NCBI RefSeq assembly: GCF_003286085.1
Contig: NW_020825322.1
Location: forward strand, 1,302,001 to 1,366,000
Source of the DNA: Drosophila persimilis
Taxonomy: Eukaryota > Arthropoda > Insecta > Diptera > Drosophilidae
Reading direction: 5' to 3'
DNA length: 64,000 bases
In this document: positions 34,401 to 47,400 of the stretch, piece by piece
Layout of the letters: each line of letters starts with the position of its first letter
How positions within the stretch are numbered: position 1 is the first letter of the stretch
The notes under the pieces: model-generated
Databases searched by the model: none
What the model was told of the DNA's origin: nothing
What the model saw: only the letters and a program-made list of their open reading frames with translations
Program-made: the position numbers and the translations under genes

Positions 34401-37400
34401 TAATATCGAGGCCAAGGAGGAGTGCAAATTTGATTTTCTCGAAGTAAGTAACAGGCAGGCAACTGGTTGATGTTGATGGTAACTGGTAACTGGTATCCGG
34501 CTGGTAAATGGTATCTGGTATCTGGTATCTGGCTGGCAACAGGCGGACAGAGAGACGAGACGAGACGGGTCAACGTCAGTGCCAGCGCCAGCGCCAGCGC
34601 ATAAAAAACGCAAACTTTGTTGCAAGCTCAAGCTCAAAACACAGGCTAAAATGAAGCTGAAAAACAGTGTGCAACAAAAAACTTGCTTAGTTGCAGGCAG
34701 GGCTTTGCCTTGGCGTGGCAAAGTTTTCGATTTGTTTCTTTTACGACTTTTCCTTGTTACTGCTTTCATTTTTTTTTTTTTCGCCTAGATCCTGGCCTTT
34801 TTATGCCGGGCCCCTAACCTAAAAATTGGAAGTTTTAATTGAATGTTGTCGTTGCCATAGCCATAGCCGTTGCCTTTGCCATTGCCTTTGCCGTTGCCGT
34901 TGCCTTTGCCGGCAAGTCGTAAGCCAGATTTGAATGCCGTCTGCCATAACCAACAGCCAAGCAGCCAGAGTCTCAGTCTCTGTTTCAGTTTCAGGCCAAG
35001 TCGCTCTTGCCAACTGCCAAAGCGGCTTAGGCCAAGACAAACTGTTTGAGATTTGCCATCTGGCTATGCTGAGGTCTAAACCTAAATTCTTGCAGATACG
35101 CGACGGACAGTACGGCTTCTCCACGCTGATTGGCAAGTACTGTGGCACCGATTTCCCCCCGGAAATCACCTCCAAGGAGCGCTATCTGTGGTTGCACTTT
35201 CACTCGGACGAGACCATCGAGTACACCGGCTTCAGTGCCGTTTACGAGTACCTCGATCGGAACCGCGAGGCCCCCAGCACCGACCTCAACTGCACCATCG
35301 AGAAGGATGGCTACGAGGGGTTCATCAACTCCACGGATGTTCCGGCGGACATTAGGGAGCAGGTCATCCGCAACAAGATAGCCCTGGACTGCATTTGGCG
35401 CATTCAGGTCAAAGAGAACTGGAAGGTGAGTTTGTGGACCAAACCCAATATCTAATCGCACTGGTACTTGTGTATTCCATCCGCATTTAATGGGGCCTCC
35501 TTCCACTTGCTCTTTTCCTCAGATTTTCCTCAAGTTTTTGGACTTTAAACTGAGCAAGCCGAACGATTGCGAGACCAACTTTCTGGACATATTCCCCGAG
35601 CAAACAGTGATGCCATTGAGGTGAGACCCTTTTACCTGCCTCCTCCTTGACTGTGGGAATTCTCGTACATCGTACATCGTATCTGAAAGGTTAATCAGAT
35701 TTTGCTGCGTTTTACAACACTGTCAAATTGGGTTTGGAGTACCGCGGTAGAGCGCTGGGAGAGAGCTGGGAGCTGCCGGATATATGTATACGCGTATACG
35801 CAGTGCCACAAACCAATTTCCGCATTGCCAAAAAGCGAGAGATCAAAGCCCAGTCAAATTTTCAATTTATTACCGGCCAAAAGTAAACTGTATGCCAGCG
35901 GAAGTGGTGGGCGCCTTTGACTCGTACATCCCTGCCGTGCCATGTCCTGCCCTGCCCTGCCCTGTCCAATGGCTGGCTGGATGGCGTCCTGTCTGTCTGG
36001 CTGGCTGGCTTCATCTTCGACACGCATTGACATCCGCTTTTAACGCGCCAATACATTTCCACTTGTTGCTGCTACAGATGCTCGGCACAACACTCAAATT
36101 GATTGACTGGCGTTTTCAGCTCTCGGAAAATGCGAAAAGGGAAAAGGCAAAATGGAAAATGGAAAATGGTAGCACTGGACGGGGAGAAAGGTTGAAGCAG
36201 AAGCTTCTCTGTCTTTTTCGTCAGCCATGGCCATTGATTTGATGCCTTTGCTCCTGTGGCTGCTGCTCCTCTGCCTGTCGCTCGTCCGTTCAGCTTTCAT
36301 TTAAATTCATTTTTCGTAACAATTTATCGCACACGACGGGTGGCAGCCACCCACACACGAGCCAACATTTCGTAGCATACTTTCCGGGGCAGGGCAGCCA
36401 CAGAAAATGTCAGCAAAGCGTGAAATGCGCCAAAAGAAGCAGCAGGGACAGCAGACAGCCAACGGCAACGACGATGGCAACGCCAATGGCCACCAAATGA
36501 ACGAACGAATGAACATAAATACCATACTCAGTGAACGCCATCATTTAAGCTACATTATAAATTATTTATTTATCGATTACGTATCTGCTATCGATGCGAA
36601 AATATTTACCAAAATTACAATATATGGCCAGTGACTGAATTTGGCTGAGGAACCTACTCCAAACCACTGGAGGAAAAACATTATTTTAATAAGCATTTCC
36701 TTCTATCAAATTTTGTCAAACCCCTAAACGAACAGGGATTCAAAAACCATATTAAAACCATTCTTCAGGTTGAAAATCTTGAGGGTCATGGACTCATATT
36801 TGTTCATCGATTTTAATGAAACATTAGGTCAGGATATTTCCCATTTAAAACGAATTAAATTGTCCATAGATAACCTCCAGAAGGGGAACACTTAGCTTGA
36901 TAGAAAATTTTCCATTTCAGGGCAGTACAGTAAAATTTGTGTAACACAAACCGGATACGACGTGAAGTTATATTGTTCCACAGAATACTTTCTGCTATTC
37001 TGAGTTATTTTCCAAATTCTGGGAACGATAAAACAAGTTTTCTCCCCAAATATCCTCATATTCCAATCCGATTGCTGACTTACTGTTTGTTCAACGAGGA
37101 CGCAGGGTTTCTGGGGCTTCTTTGGATGGTAGGGCTTCGGTGAAGGGGTATCGAATTGATCCAGGATGTCATCAGTTGACTTTATGCTTATAGGAAACCC
37201 CACACGAAATAGTAAATAAATATTAAAAGTATTTCCTTAAATTTTTGCAGAGAACAAGCGTTTCCCCGCTAATAGCTGGCATCAATTATATCAACTGATT
37301 TTGTTTGTTTTTGTGTCTTTTACAGAGTGAAAAACTTTTGCGGGTCGGCGGGCGAGAGCATTACGGCGGAATCAAACATTTTGCACTTGCGTTTCTACGC

Positions 37401-37766
37401 AGATCAAATCGCTATTAATTCGACATTCGGCATTCTGTACACCGCGTTTCGGGACCGTGGAGCTGGTAAGTCCTTGCCATCCTGGCTGCTGCTTTGATGA
37501 TGGCAAATCCCCCTGAATTGGCAACAAATGCTCGGGCGAAAAGTACAAAGGCATGACCGAAATCCTTGGGGCAATCCGGTGTTAAGCTCACCCCAAATCC
37601 CGATGTGGCACTGGCCTCCCCCCTCCCCACCCCCTCCCATTTTTCGGCTGCCCATTTGGCAGTCCCATGAACCAGTACGAGGCCGAAAACAGAGGCTAAA
37701 AGTGGAAATCGCTTGTCTAACCAACTATCTGACTCTGTCATCCACCATATCCCCCCGATCACCCTG

Positions 37767-37805
<39 letters not shown>

Positions 37806-40800
37806 GCCTGCCTGTCCGTGTGTCTGTGTGTCTGTCTGTCTGTTTGTTTGGCGCACAGGGTTCTGCGTGATTGCCGCCAGTTGCCAAAGGCAAAGGCTAA
37901 GCACTCTTTTGTCATTCAACGATTGTCCTTTGTCCTCGGGCCAGCATTGTTTACTTTTCGGCAGAAGCCAGACGACGACTCCTTCGAGTTCTCGAGGTCC
38001 ATCTACCATCTACACCTCCAGATCCATCTGCTGCCTGTGTATCTGTGTATCTGTGTCTCTGGATGGAGTACAAGCACTACTGCCAGCATCGGCAATTATT
38101 GTTGTTGCCTGAGCGATTTATGTTCGAGATTACGTGCATTTGCCCTGTGGTTTTCATCGTCCCTCGTCCATCGTCGCTTTACCGACTTTCCCATGTCCCG
38201 CACTGCACTGCACTGCACTGTGGACTGGCAACATGGAGAATCCCATCAATTCGAAACCAGAAATTGATAGAAAATGTAACTCAAATCAAGTCGAATTGAA
38301 TCGGAGGTGAACAAATAGTGTCAGTCATCTAAAGTGAATCGACACTGAGTCGCAGTCGTTGTGGAATCGAAACTGGAATTAATCCAATTGAATTGTTGGG
38401 GCCAAAGGGCTTTATTGGTATTTTTACTCAAATTAATTAATCAGCAGTAGTTTGATAATTTTCAATTAATAAAATAAAGACAGAATGTCTAATTGAAATC
38501 TCAATTCAATTAAAAGTATCATTACAATTAAATTCCGCTGGCATTAAAGTTGAAACAGACAGGACAAGAGGACAGGGTACAGAAATAAAGCCTATTTCAT
38601 TATTTATTGACGCGAAACAAGAAAGTGTGGATATCACGTTCAATCAAGGCTGACCCTTTCGGTATGGAATTGCTTTAAATTGGCCATTTAACAGAGAGTT
38701 TGAGTGTCAATACCGATTTCATGAGGCCTTTTACACCCACCTTCGCGAAGTTTCGGGTGTAAAACCATTTCAATTGAAATCAATTGTCCATTCCACAGTG
38801 CGATTGGTGCTTTGATTGCCATTTTGGCACTGTTCTTTCCTCCACACAAACAAACACACACACACTCACACACACACTCCCATTCCTTGCCCCATTCTCT
38901 CTCATTCTCTCAGATTCTTTCTCACTTTAACTGCCATTTTGTGCCAAATTTTTTACAACTTTCTCTAACTCTACAACTGTCTCTCTTTCTCCCCCTCCCT
39001 CTCGCCCACTCTGTTGCAATGTTTTTGGGGTCCCGCTCCGACAGCCTGCACCGAGGACGAATACGATTGCGAGGACGCGACCTGCATATCAAAGGATTTG
39101 GAATGTAATGGCCTAGACAATTGTAAATTTCGATGGGATGAGGAGAGCTGTACGGTAAGTGCCACGCCTACTAGCACACACACACACGAATTGAGGGGCT
39201 TCTGGATGTGGGGCAAAGCGTTGTACGTGCATCTAATTATAGGCAAAACCCGACGCCGACCCCGACTTCTGGGCCGATCCCTCCTCTCATTATAAGTATG
39301 CTCAACACGCCGATGATGCCAACACCCAAAAGCACTCACGTACAAACACACACACACACACTCACACACAGAGAAACGAGCAAACACTCAGTCACATACG
39401 CTCACACACTCACAGGGCATGCATGCACAAACACAAAGTTGGTCAAATAAGTTTTGTTTGGCAAAGTTTGAGGTTTGTATTACAGGAAAGCTTTAGCTGG
39501 AACTCCTCTGTTCGTTAGCTGTAAATAACAGTTATTTGCAGGGAGCCCAGCCAGAGCGAAAGTTGAGCATCAACGCATTAGATCATCACATTTGATAAAG
39601 TCAGACCTACCGACCGACCGACCTACCGACCGACCGACCGACATCATAGGGAATGATTCATACAGCTCCATCTTAGCCTTAGCCTTTTTCCTTCCCCTCA
39701 GTGGCACAGCACAGAAATGAACTCGTAAATCCTTCTTACAGAAAAATCCACTCGTAAACGGGGGAAACACTCGCAGTACGTTCACTTCACATACCAGAAA
39801 AACGAGCAAAAAAAAACGGTCTAGCGGATCGATAACCATCCAGGAAGTGCCAATCTAACTAAATCTAAAGTAAAGTAGATTATCTGCAGAAGATTTTAAG
39901 CACATAAATATGGAATGAAATTCCATTTGATAATACATCGATTTGCATTTGATTCAAACAACCGACTATTTGCAGATTGTATTTATTTCAGTTTGTATTT
40001 TAATCATCATATAATACTTGTGTGTTTCTATTGCAACTGTCGAAGAATTTATCATCAATTTGTTGCCTGGCACTCTCCGCCTAAATACTCGTATTTGCCC
40101 CATTTCGTGGTCCAGCAATAGTCGAAAATCAAAGAACGAATCGGAATATTCATACCGACGTGCCGTGCCGTGCCGCACCGTTCATCCAATTAGTTGATTA
40201 AATTTCACACATTTTCTATAAAATTCCATTGAATTTTGGTCGAATTTCTCCATTTAATTTGTGCAAAATATGTCTATTCTGAATACATGTTTTTTTTTTC
40301 CTTTTGCGGTGAACCTAAAACAAATTTGGAATTTACACCAAAAATGATACGAGTATTTGCCCGTTGAAATGATTTTATAATTATGGCAAATATTAGATGT
40401 AATTGCAATGGGCCAGCATTGGGCTGGTTCCATTTTCGTTATCGGATCGTGGGCTTGTAGGTTTTATTTTTTGATTTTAGTTTATGATTTCTAATTTGCT
40501 CAAACGATGCCACCCACCCGTGTGCTCGGGCGTTTATCTGTCGATACTTTCCATACATTTCCATCAAATGCCCAATGAAGCGCATGCACATGTTATGTTT
40601 ATTTAATTGGCCAACATTAAAATTGGCCGAGAATTTATGCTGAGTATAATGCTTGGCGTGTGGTGTAATTTATGATGACGGCGCTACGCATCAAAGACGT
40701 CCAATGATTATACCAGAATATCCAGTCTGAAGACACACACACTGTCCTGCACGCTGCACACTCGTACATGCATGCGTGTGCGTGTGCGTGTTTATGGAGA

Positions 40801-41446
40801 AAGTGATGGACACACGAGGCCCCCCCGAAATGTGGTGTGATAACAATTCCAATTAGATACACTTACCACAGAGAGTTCCATGGGTCCTTCAGTGAATTCC
40901 CCTGACTGTAACATTTTCCAATTGATTCATGAATGCAAATATCATTTGAGCAGGGGGGGGGGGGGGGGGGGGGGGGGGAAGGGGTCTCTATTGAGCTCAG
41001 ACTTTGCCTAGCCGACCGACAACTTATTTAACTACACGGTGAGAGCATTTGGAGTTCTCTAGACTTGGACAGCCATTACCGACCGTCTTGGCTTGGCCTG
41101 GCTTGGCTTGGCTTGGCTTGGTAATTTGATAATGTAATTAAAATGGCAATTAATCGTCGCTCTCCTCTCTCTTTGCAGGGCGAAACGGCTGGTCAATCGG
41201 AGCATGTGGTAATCATTGTGATTGTGTTTGGCCTGATACTTGGCGGAATGGTCATTACGTTCATCGTCAATTGCATACGCAAGATAATACGTGATCAGAA
41301 GATAATTCGCGTAAGTACTGCGAAACTTTACTTTTACGAAACTTTAGAATTTTCTCGCGCGTGCCCCGCCGCTACCCAAAAATATCCACCCAACCCCCAA
41401 CCCCTAGCCCCTAGCCCCAAGCCCCAAACCCCAAACCCCAGCCTGC

Positions 41447-41478
<32 letters not shown>

Positions 41479-44400
41479 TATGCTCGCTGTCGCTCGTTGT
41501 GTGCTTGTCCAATGCCACCCAAAAAACAACCTCCCGATAACCACACCCCCCCCTCCCTAGAATAGTCCTTTAAATGTTGCCCATTGAGTGAAGTGCATTG
41601 CAGCAAAATGAACATTTTTTTCGACTCTTTTTTTTTTAGTTTAGTATTAGAAACGTAAACGTACCCACATATATATTGCCCAAAATGTTCAAATGCATTT
41701 CGAATGCACGCACACCAGCCCCAAAAACACACACACACACACCCATAAATATATACATACATATATAGAAAATAGAGACTTGAAAGTACTTAAAATGTAG
41801 GTCTAAGTGCACCGGAAAAAAGCCCGAAAACAAATCTGCTTGTGACAAGAAATATGTATTTTTATGGCTCAATTATGAAAAAACAAAAAAAATACAAAAA
41901 TTTGCACCATAAATGGCTCTCCAGTGAAGTACGCTCCACAGTTAAATAATTTACTTGAACAATGCGTTTTCGATGGCCTTCCAGCTGATTTAACATGCAC
42001 CGTCTATTTATGTACATACATACATCTGTACCTATGTATGTATGTATGTGCATTGTATGTACTTATATCTGACAAACTCATTTTGCATATGTAAACATAA
42101 TTTTACATGCGTTGACTGTTTGACAACTGAATCAGAACCAGTCCCAGAATCAGGAATCAGAAATCAGAAATCCGGAATTTGTACCGCACTGCGATTGACA
42201 GGCGGAGAACAAAGCTGCAACGAAAATCAACGCATGACAATTGGTATAATTGACAATTAGTCAATAAGTTCCATTTGGATGTCGTTCAGAGAAGAATATT
42301 GGGTATTGAAATGAGCAGCTTCAGCTCTGAGATCCCAGCATCGGGGGATAACAGAAGCCAAAGTTCCGTTTGGGTTACCAGCACCTCAAGAGGTCCCAGC
42401 ACTAGGGATAGTAAGTATATAAAAGAAGAGATATCGATTTAGATATTGCCTTGAGATGGTCTCCTCTGAGGCTTAAGGTCTCTGCTTAAGTGATTGAAGA
42501 AAACTATCTTCAAGAAAACCACACCATTCTAAGGGGGACTTTCAACCATTGTGCATTCAGCATTGTAGTTTCAGCACTCGTCATCTATTCTTTTGATTTG
42601 GAATAGGCTTCCAGTCGACTGGCTGCAAGTGTCAAGTGCAGCATGCCGTTCATTGGCTCGTTCTTGGAGTTCGATCAAGAACCATTCAGCTCAGAGTAGG
42701 TTTATTGCTTATGCTTAACTGCCCTCAACCGATGCCTCGCTAATGATTCATATTGGTTATGAATAGTAGTTGTAATGGTAATTTGAAGCATTCCTTTCTG
42801 GCCATAACCCTGGCCACCACCTAATTAAACCACTTGAATGCGAGTATTACAATCTCAATTAGCCAAGCGAAGCCCCAATGTGCTTGGGCATCTGTTTCTG
42901 TGTGTCTGTGTGTGTGTGTGTGTGTGTGTGTCTGTGCCGGTGCAAACAAGGCACAAGTGCATTAAGTGGGCTACAAAATCATTGATACAGTTCGGATGGA
43001 GGAGGGATGATCACAGCCTTTCGAAAAGTAGGGTGGTCTCCAGGGTGCTGGGGCATGCCTCAGCCACTGACGACATTAGTAAAACAATAATATGCAGCGT
43101 GATAGGAATCTTGTCGCCTTGTCTGATACAGCGAGATACAGCGATGTACACGGGGAGACGGCAGCACACATTTCTCACGCACTGTCTGGGTCTTGCGCTG
43201 CTGCCAAGAATGTAATAGACATGCAGATGCCTCCCCACGACTCCCCCGAAAGTACGGATGCCTCCCTGTGCCCACATCGGGGAAGGAACATCGGAAGGAA
43301 GGAACATATCTCGGCAATTCTAATGGCATCTGACACTTTGAAATGTAAAATAGACTTTGGCTCTGACTCTGTGCCCGCGGTGGTTGGACCGAAAGCAGCC
43401 CCCGCCCACATACAGAGGGAGGATGGAGGATGGAGGATGGATACCCAAAACTCAAGTTGACTAATCAATACAAATGAAATTTGTCAGTTGAATGCGCAAA
43501 AGATGTCTGGAGCGAGGAGTCTCTTCCATGGCCACTTCCTTTCAACTTCCACTTGTCTGCCACTTCTCTGTATAGCAGAGAGTGCGTCACCACAGAGGAG
43601 TCCTCTCCAGAGGAGACTAACGAATGGAAAACTCTCTAGGAATGGCCTGACACGCTCTCATTAATCCAAGAAGAGTATTCGATTAAAGGGAAATTAACTA
43701 ACGATTTATCCAAATTCAATATAGTTATTCGTTAGTAACTATCGATCGTGTCACGTGAGTCGTGTGACACGCTCTCATATCTATGCGACCCGCGGCCATC
43801 CAACAGCAAAAAGCTAAGAGCAAACGGCAAACACATACAGATACAGATACAGATACAGAGTCGAGGCGCGTCGAGAGTCGAGTCTGTTTAATCAAGCAGC
43901 AGACCGCGTCTATAAATATATGGCCATGCCACCATCCGCCCGACCGCCTCTGGCCACATCCGCTTGGACAGATCCAAAAACAAATACCAACGCACAGGCA
44001 GGGAGACACAGCGAGACAGACAGACACAGGCACACAGATACTTAATTAACTCGCGTGGCAGAGAGCAAAAGAAGGAGTCGCCAAACCATTTTGCCTCGTT
44101 TCTTTTGGGTCTTTCGTTTTTTGTCTGTTCAACTCATTCCCGCTTTCGTTTTCGTCTCTCGTTCTTGCCACAATGATATTCAATTTGGCCACCAAAGCAT
44201 TGAACCATTGGAACCACTGAAACCACTGCTCCACCCCCGGGCATGGCACGCCATCGCATGCCTCATTCCCCCCAAAAAATGTTGGCCAAAGTCAATGTCA
44301 AAATTGATGCTTCAATATGACCCCCAGGGGACTCAGAGTCACGAGTACCAGGAAATACCATGAGAGATGAAATGAAAATGAAATGACTTTTGCCTGGGCA

Positions 44401-47400
44401 ACCAGAGACTTGACAACAGCCGATGGGAGAGGTTCCCTGGATATTGATGTCGACAGTAGATGAAACTTTATTCCCAAACAGAAAGGGCCAAACAAGAGGA
44501 ACGAGTCCAGCTGTAAGTCATCTGGTGGTGGCCAAAGCCCAAGCCCAAGCCCAAGCCCAACTTCCATATTTCTAATTCCATTTTCTAAGAAAAGCAAAAA
44601 CAATCCTCTGGCATCAATACTCTGGCTCTGGCCACAGCTATGAATAACCAAGAAGATGCTTGAACTCTCCTGACAAGCCACAAACAAAACTTCGAACAGG
44701 TTGTTGGGTTTTTAGAAGAGGTCGAGAAGTCGTGTCAAATGCCAAATAATCGATTATGGGTGCTCTTCCACTGCCACTTCCACGTCCACATCAATGGTTT
44801 CCCATCGTTAATTGTATGTGAATGAATTAATATTTCACGAATACAAAAAAAAACAAAAAAAAACAAACAACAATAAAAAACACTTCATACATAATTTAAT
44901 AGCGTGAGGTGTGGGACTATTTAATTAATCCGTCTACCGCCGCCTCTCCACAGTCATTATCACACTCTCACACACATTTCACACACAGATACTCGTACTC
45001 GTACTCCTACTCGTACTCGTTCGAGAGTATCTCACCACACCAATTATGTCTGTGCATATGTATTTAGTGGATGCAGTACTATCGTATCCGATAGGGTCCT
45101 TTGTTAAAGTATCCGATGATTAAGTATATTCTCAGCTCTAATTGGGTTCTTCATCTGTTAAGTAGAACCCACTATGGGATATGGAATAGCACTATATGTA
45201 TCCCCAAACGTACTTTAAGAGCATCTACCTTTCGGCGCACTAGGATCCGTGTTTCATGCATTTTTCGCATGCGTTAGTGGGCATGTGTCATCGTTGATCA
45301 ACATTTCTGGTTTTGGTTTGGATTCTGATTCTGATTCGGGCTCACAGCTCGGGATGTTATCGGCTCGCTGTTCAGTGAAGTGTGTAATTTAATAATGAAC
45401 CCCGCCCTCCATTCATTTTCGCCTCGGCTGAGAGGCGTATACGCAATGCTCTATTGGGCTATTGGAAACCAAAAGGCCAAAAGCAGGACGACGACGCAAC
45501 GCGGATTGACGTCGGTTGAGGGCACGGGGTTGCCGGTTGCCGGTTGCGGGTTGCGGGTTGCGGGTTGCGGGTTGCAGCTTGCCGTGTCGGCTCCCTTTCT
45601 GCCTGTCGGACTGCCTGATGGTGCCAGGCAGCAGGCAGCAGGCAGACAAAGCAGTCAAAGCATGTTCCAGCTAAATTGTAAAACAGCCGCGTCCGCTGAC
45701 GCCGCACAATGGCCCGGTGCGAACAATCGAGCGAGGCGGCAACAATGGGCTCCTGGCCACGGGTCTACGGCATAATGTGAACTCAATTTGTATGGCATGC
45801 ATATCTTACTTTGGGGCCTCGAACAAGGTGAATAGCTGCACTGACTTTGGTCTGCATAATTGGATAGGATATCTGTGTGTGTTTCGGCTGCTTTCAAACT
45901 TCCATTTTCCATATATATTTGTTTATTTGGACAATTTTTGGCTCGGCTAATGAAAGAAAGATGGCTTATAAGGTAGTCAATGAAGCAGATATCCCTACTT
46001 AAACATAGAACTACATATGTACCAAAACTGTGATTATTAAGTGAAATTTCCAAATTCCCCATCATGTCTTCTACATATGTATGTGCCTCAGAATTATCAG
46101 GAAATCGTTGGTTGGTTGATGAAGGAATTTTTGTTTGCTTTTTGACACAATCAGTCCTACTGTTTACACACCTGAGCTATGGCTATGGCTACGGCTACGG
46201 CTACGGCAGGTGCACGAGCCTCAATCTGATTATCGCCTCGAGTGCTAGATGATGCTTGATGGAGTGGTGGCGGAGGCTGCGTAGGTGGTGGGGCGAGTGG
46301 GGATGATGATGATGATGTTGATAGGAATGGAAATGGAATTGGGAGACGGTGGTGGCAGGGAGGATGCCTGCGCACCTTTCAGCCCCCACTTAAGCGCCAT
46401 CGACCCTCAAACGGTTCTGGGACGTTCGAAAATTATGCCATCAATAAACGGCAAAAGCGGACTAAGACCAATAGAAGGGGGGCGGGACGGGGCGAGTGGC
46501 GAATGGCGAATGGGTTAAGATTCGTCTTTTATTACCAGGCTCTCGCGCTTATGAAACTGCAGTGCAGCACATAAATTTGCACAAAGCGCACATCAAATCA
46601 AATCGAATCGGATCGAATCGAATCGAATCAATTCAACGTCAGCAGATTTGATAAAATCATTCAGCAATCGAACTGTAGCTCTAGCTGGAGCCGTGAGGTC
46701 CCGGGCAAGCACTTTAATATCCCCATTGCCCATCTGCCCACCGAAATGGCGTCCGGCAAATATGTATAAAAAATGGCCAAAGAAAATACAGAAAAAACCC
46801 AAACGAAATAGTGGGGACGGGGAAGGGTACGAGCACGGGGATGGGGAAAGAGTGATAGGATAGCATTCGCACATATAATAAAACTTATTTCCATATTCCA
46901 CTTGAATACTTTACGTACACTCGTACCCCCCTGGACCAGCGCCTTGTATTTTGGCAATGGCCCCGTTCTTCGGGATGGGGGCGGGGGCTTTGGCGGGGAG
47001 AGGGGGTTCCTTTTAGTGGAGGAGCAGCTACTTTTCGACCCTCAGAGTTTCTTGTTCGCAGAATTTTGCTGTTGCCACTTAGATTTTAGCATGTAGATAA
47101 GCAGAAAAGTATTTCCGCTCACTCGTGCACAGTCGAAATCAGCGAGAAAGGATGCAATTTCTTTCCCCTTTCTTTGCTTTCCTTATTTTTCGGCAGCCCG
47201 ACGAGGGTTGCCCGAAAGGGTTGAGTGATTTATTTATTCTGGCTGTAATCACAATCGGATTGTGACGCCTTTCCTGTAGATCGTGTCATGTGTTTGAAAG
47301 TTCTTAATTGTTGCAATATCAAAGCTATTTTTTAGAATCTACAGCAAGGTATGAATTGGGGATCATCTTCAAGTGGTTCAAGGTATGCAGAGCTCTGTTC

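Noticed and set aside
37528..38112. 194-codon plus-strand open frame in intron 6
   Set aside because: Kept open by CTAT and CTGT repeats (Leu-Ser-Ile-Tyr runs).
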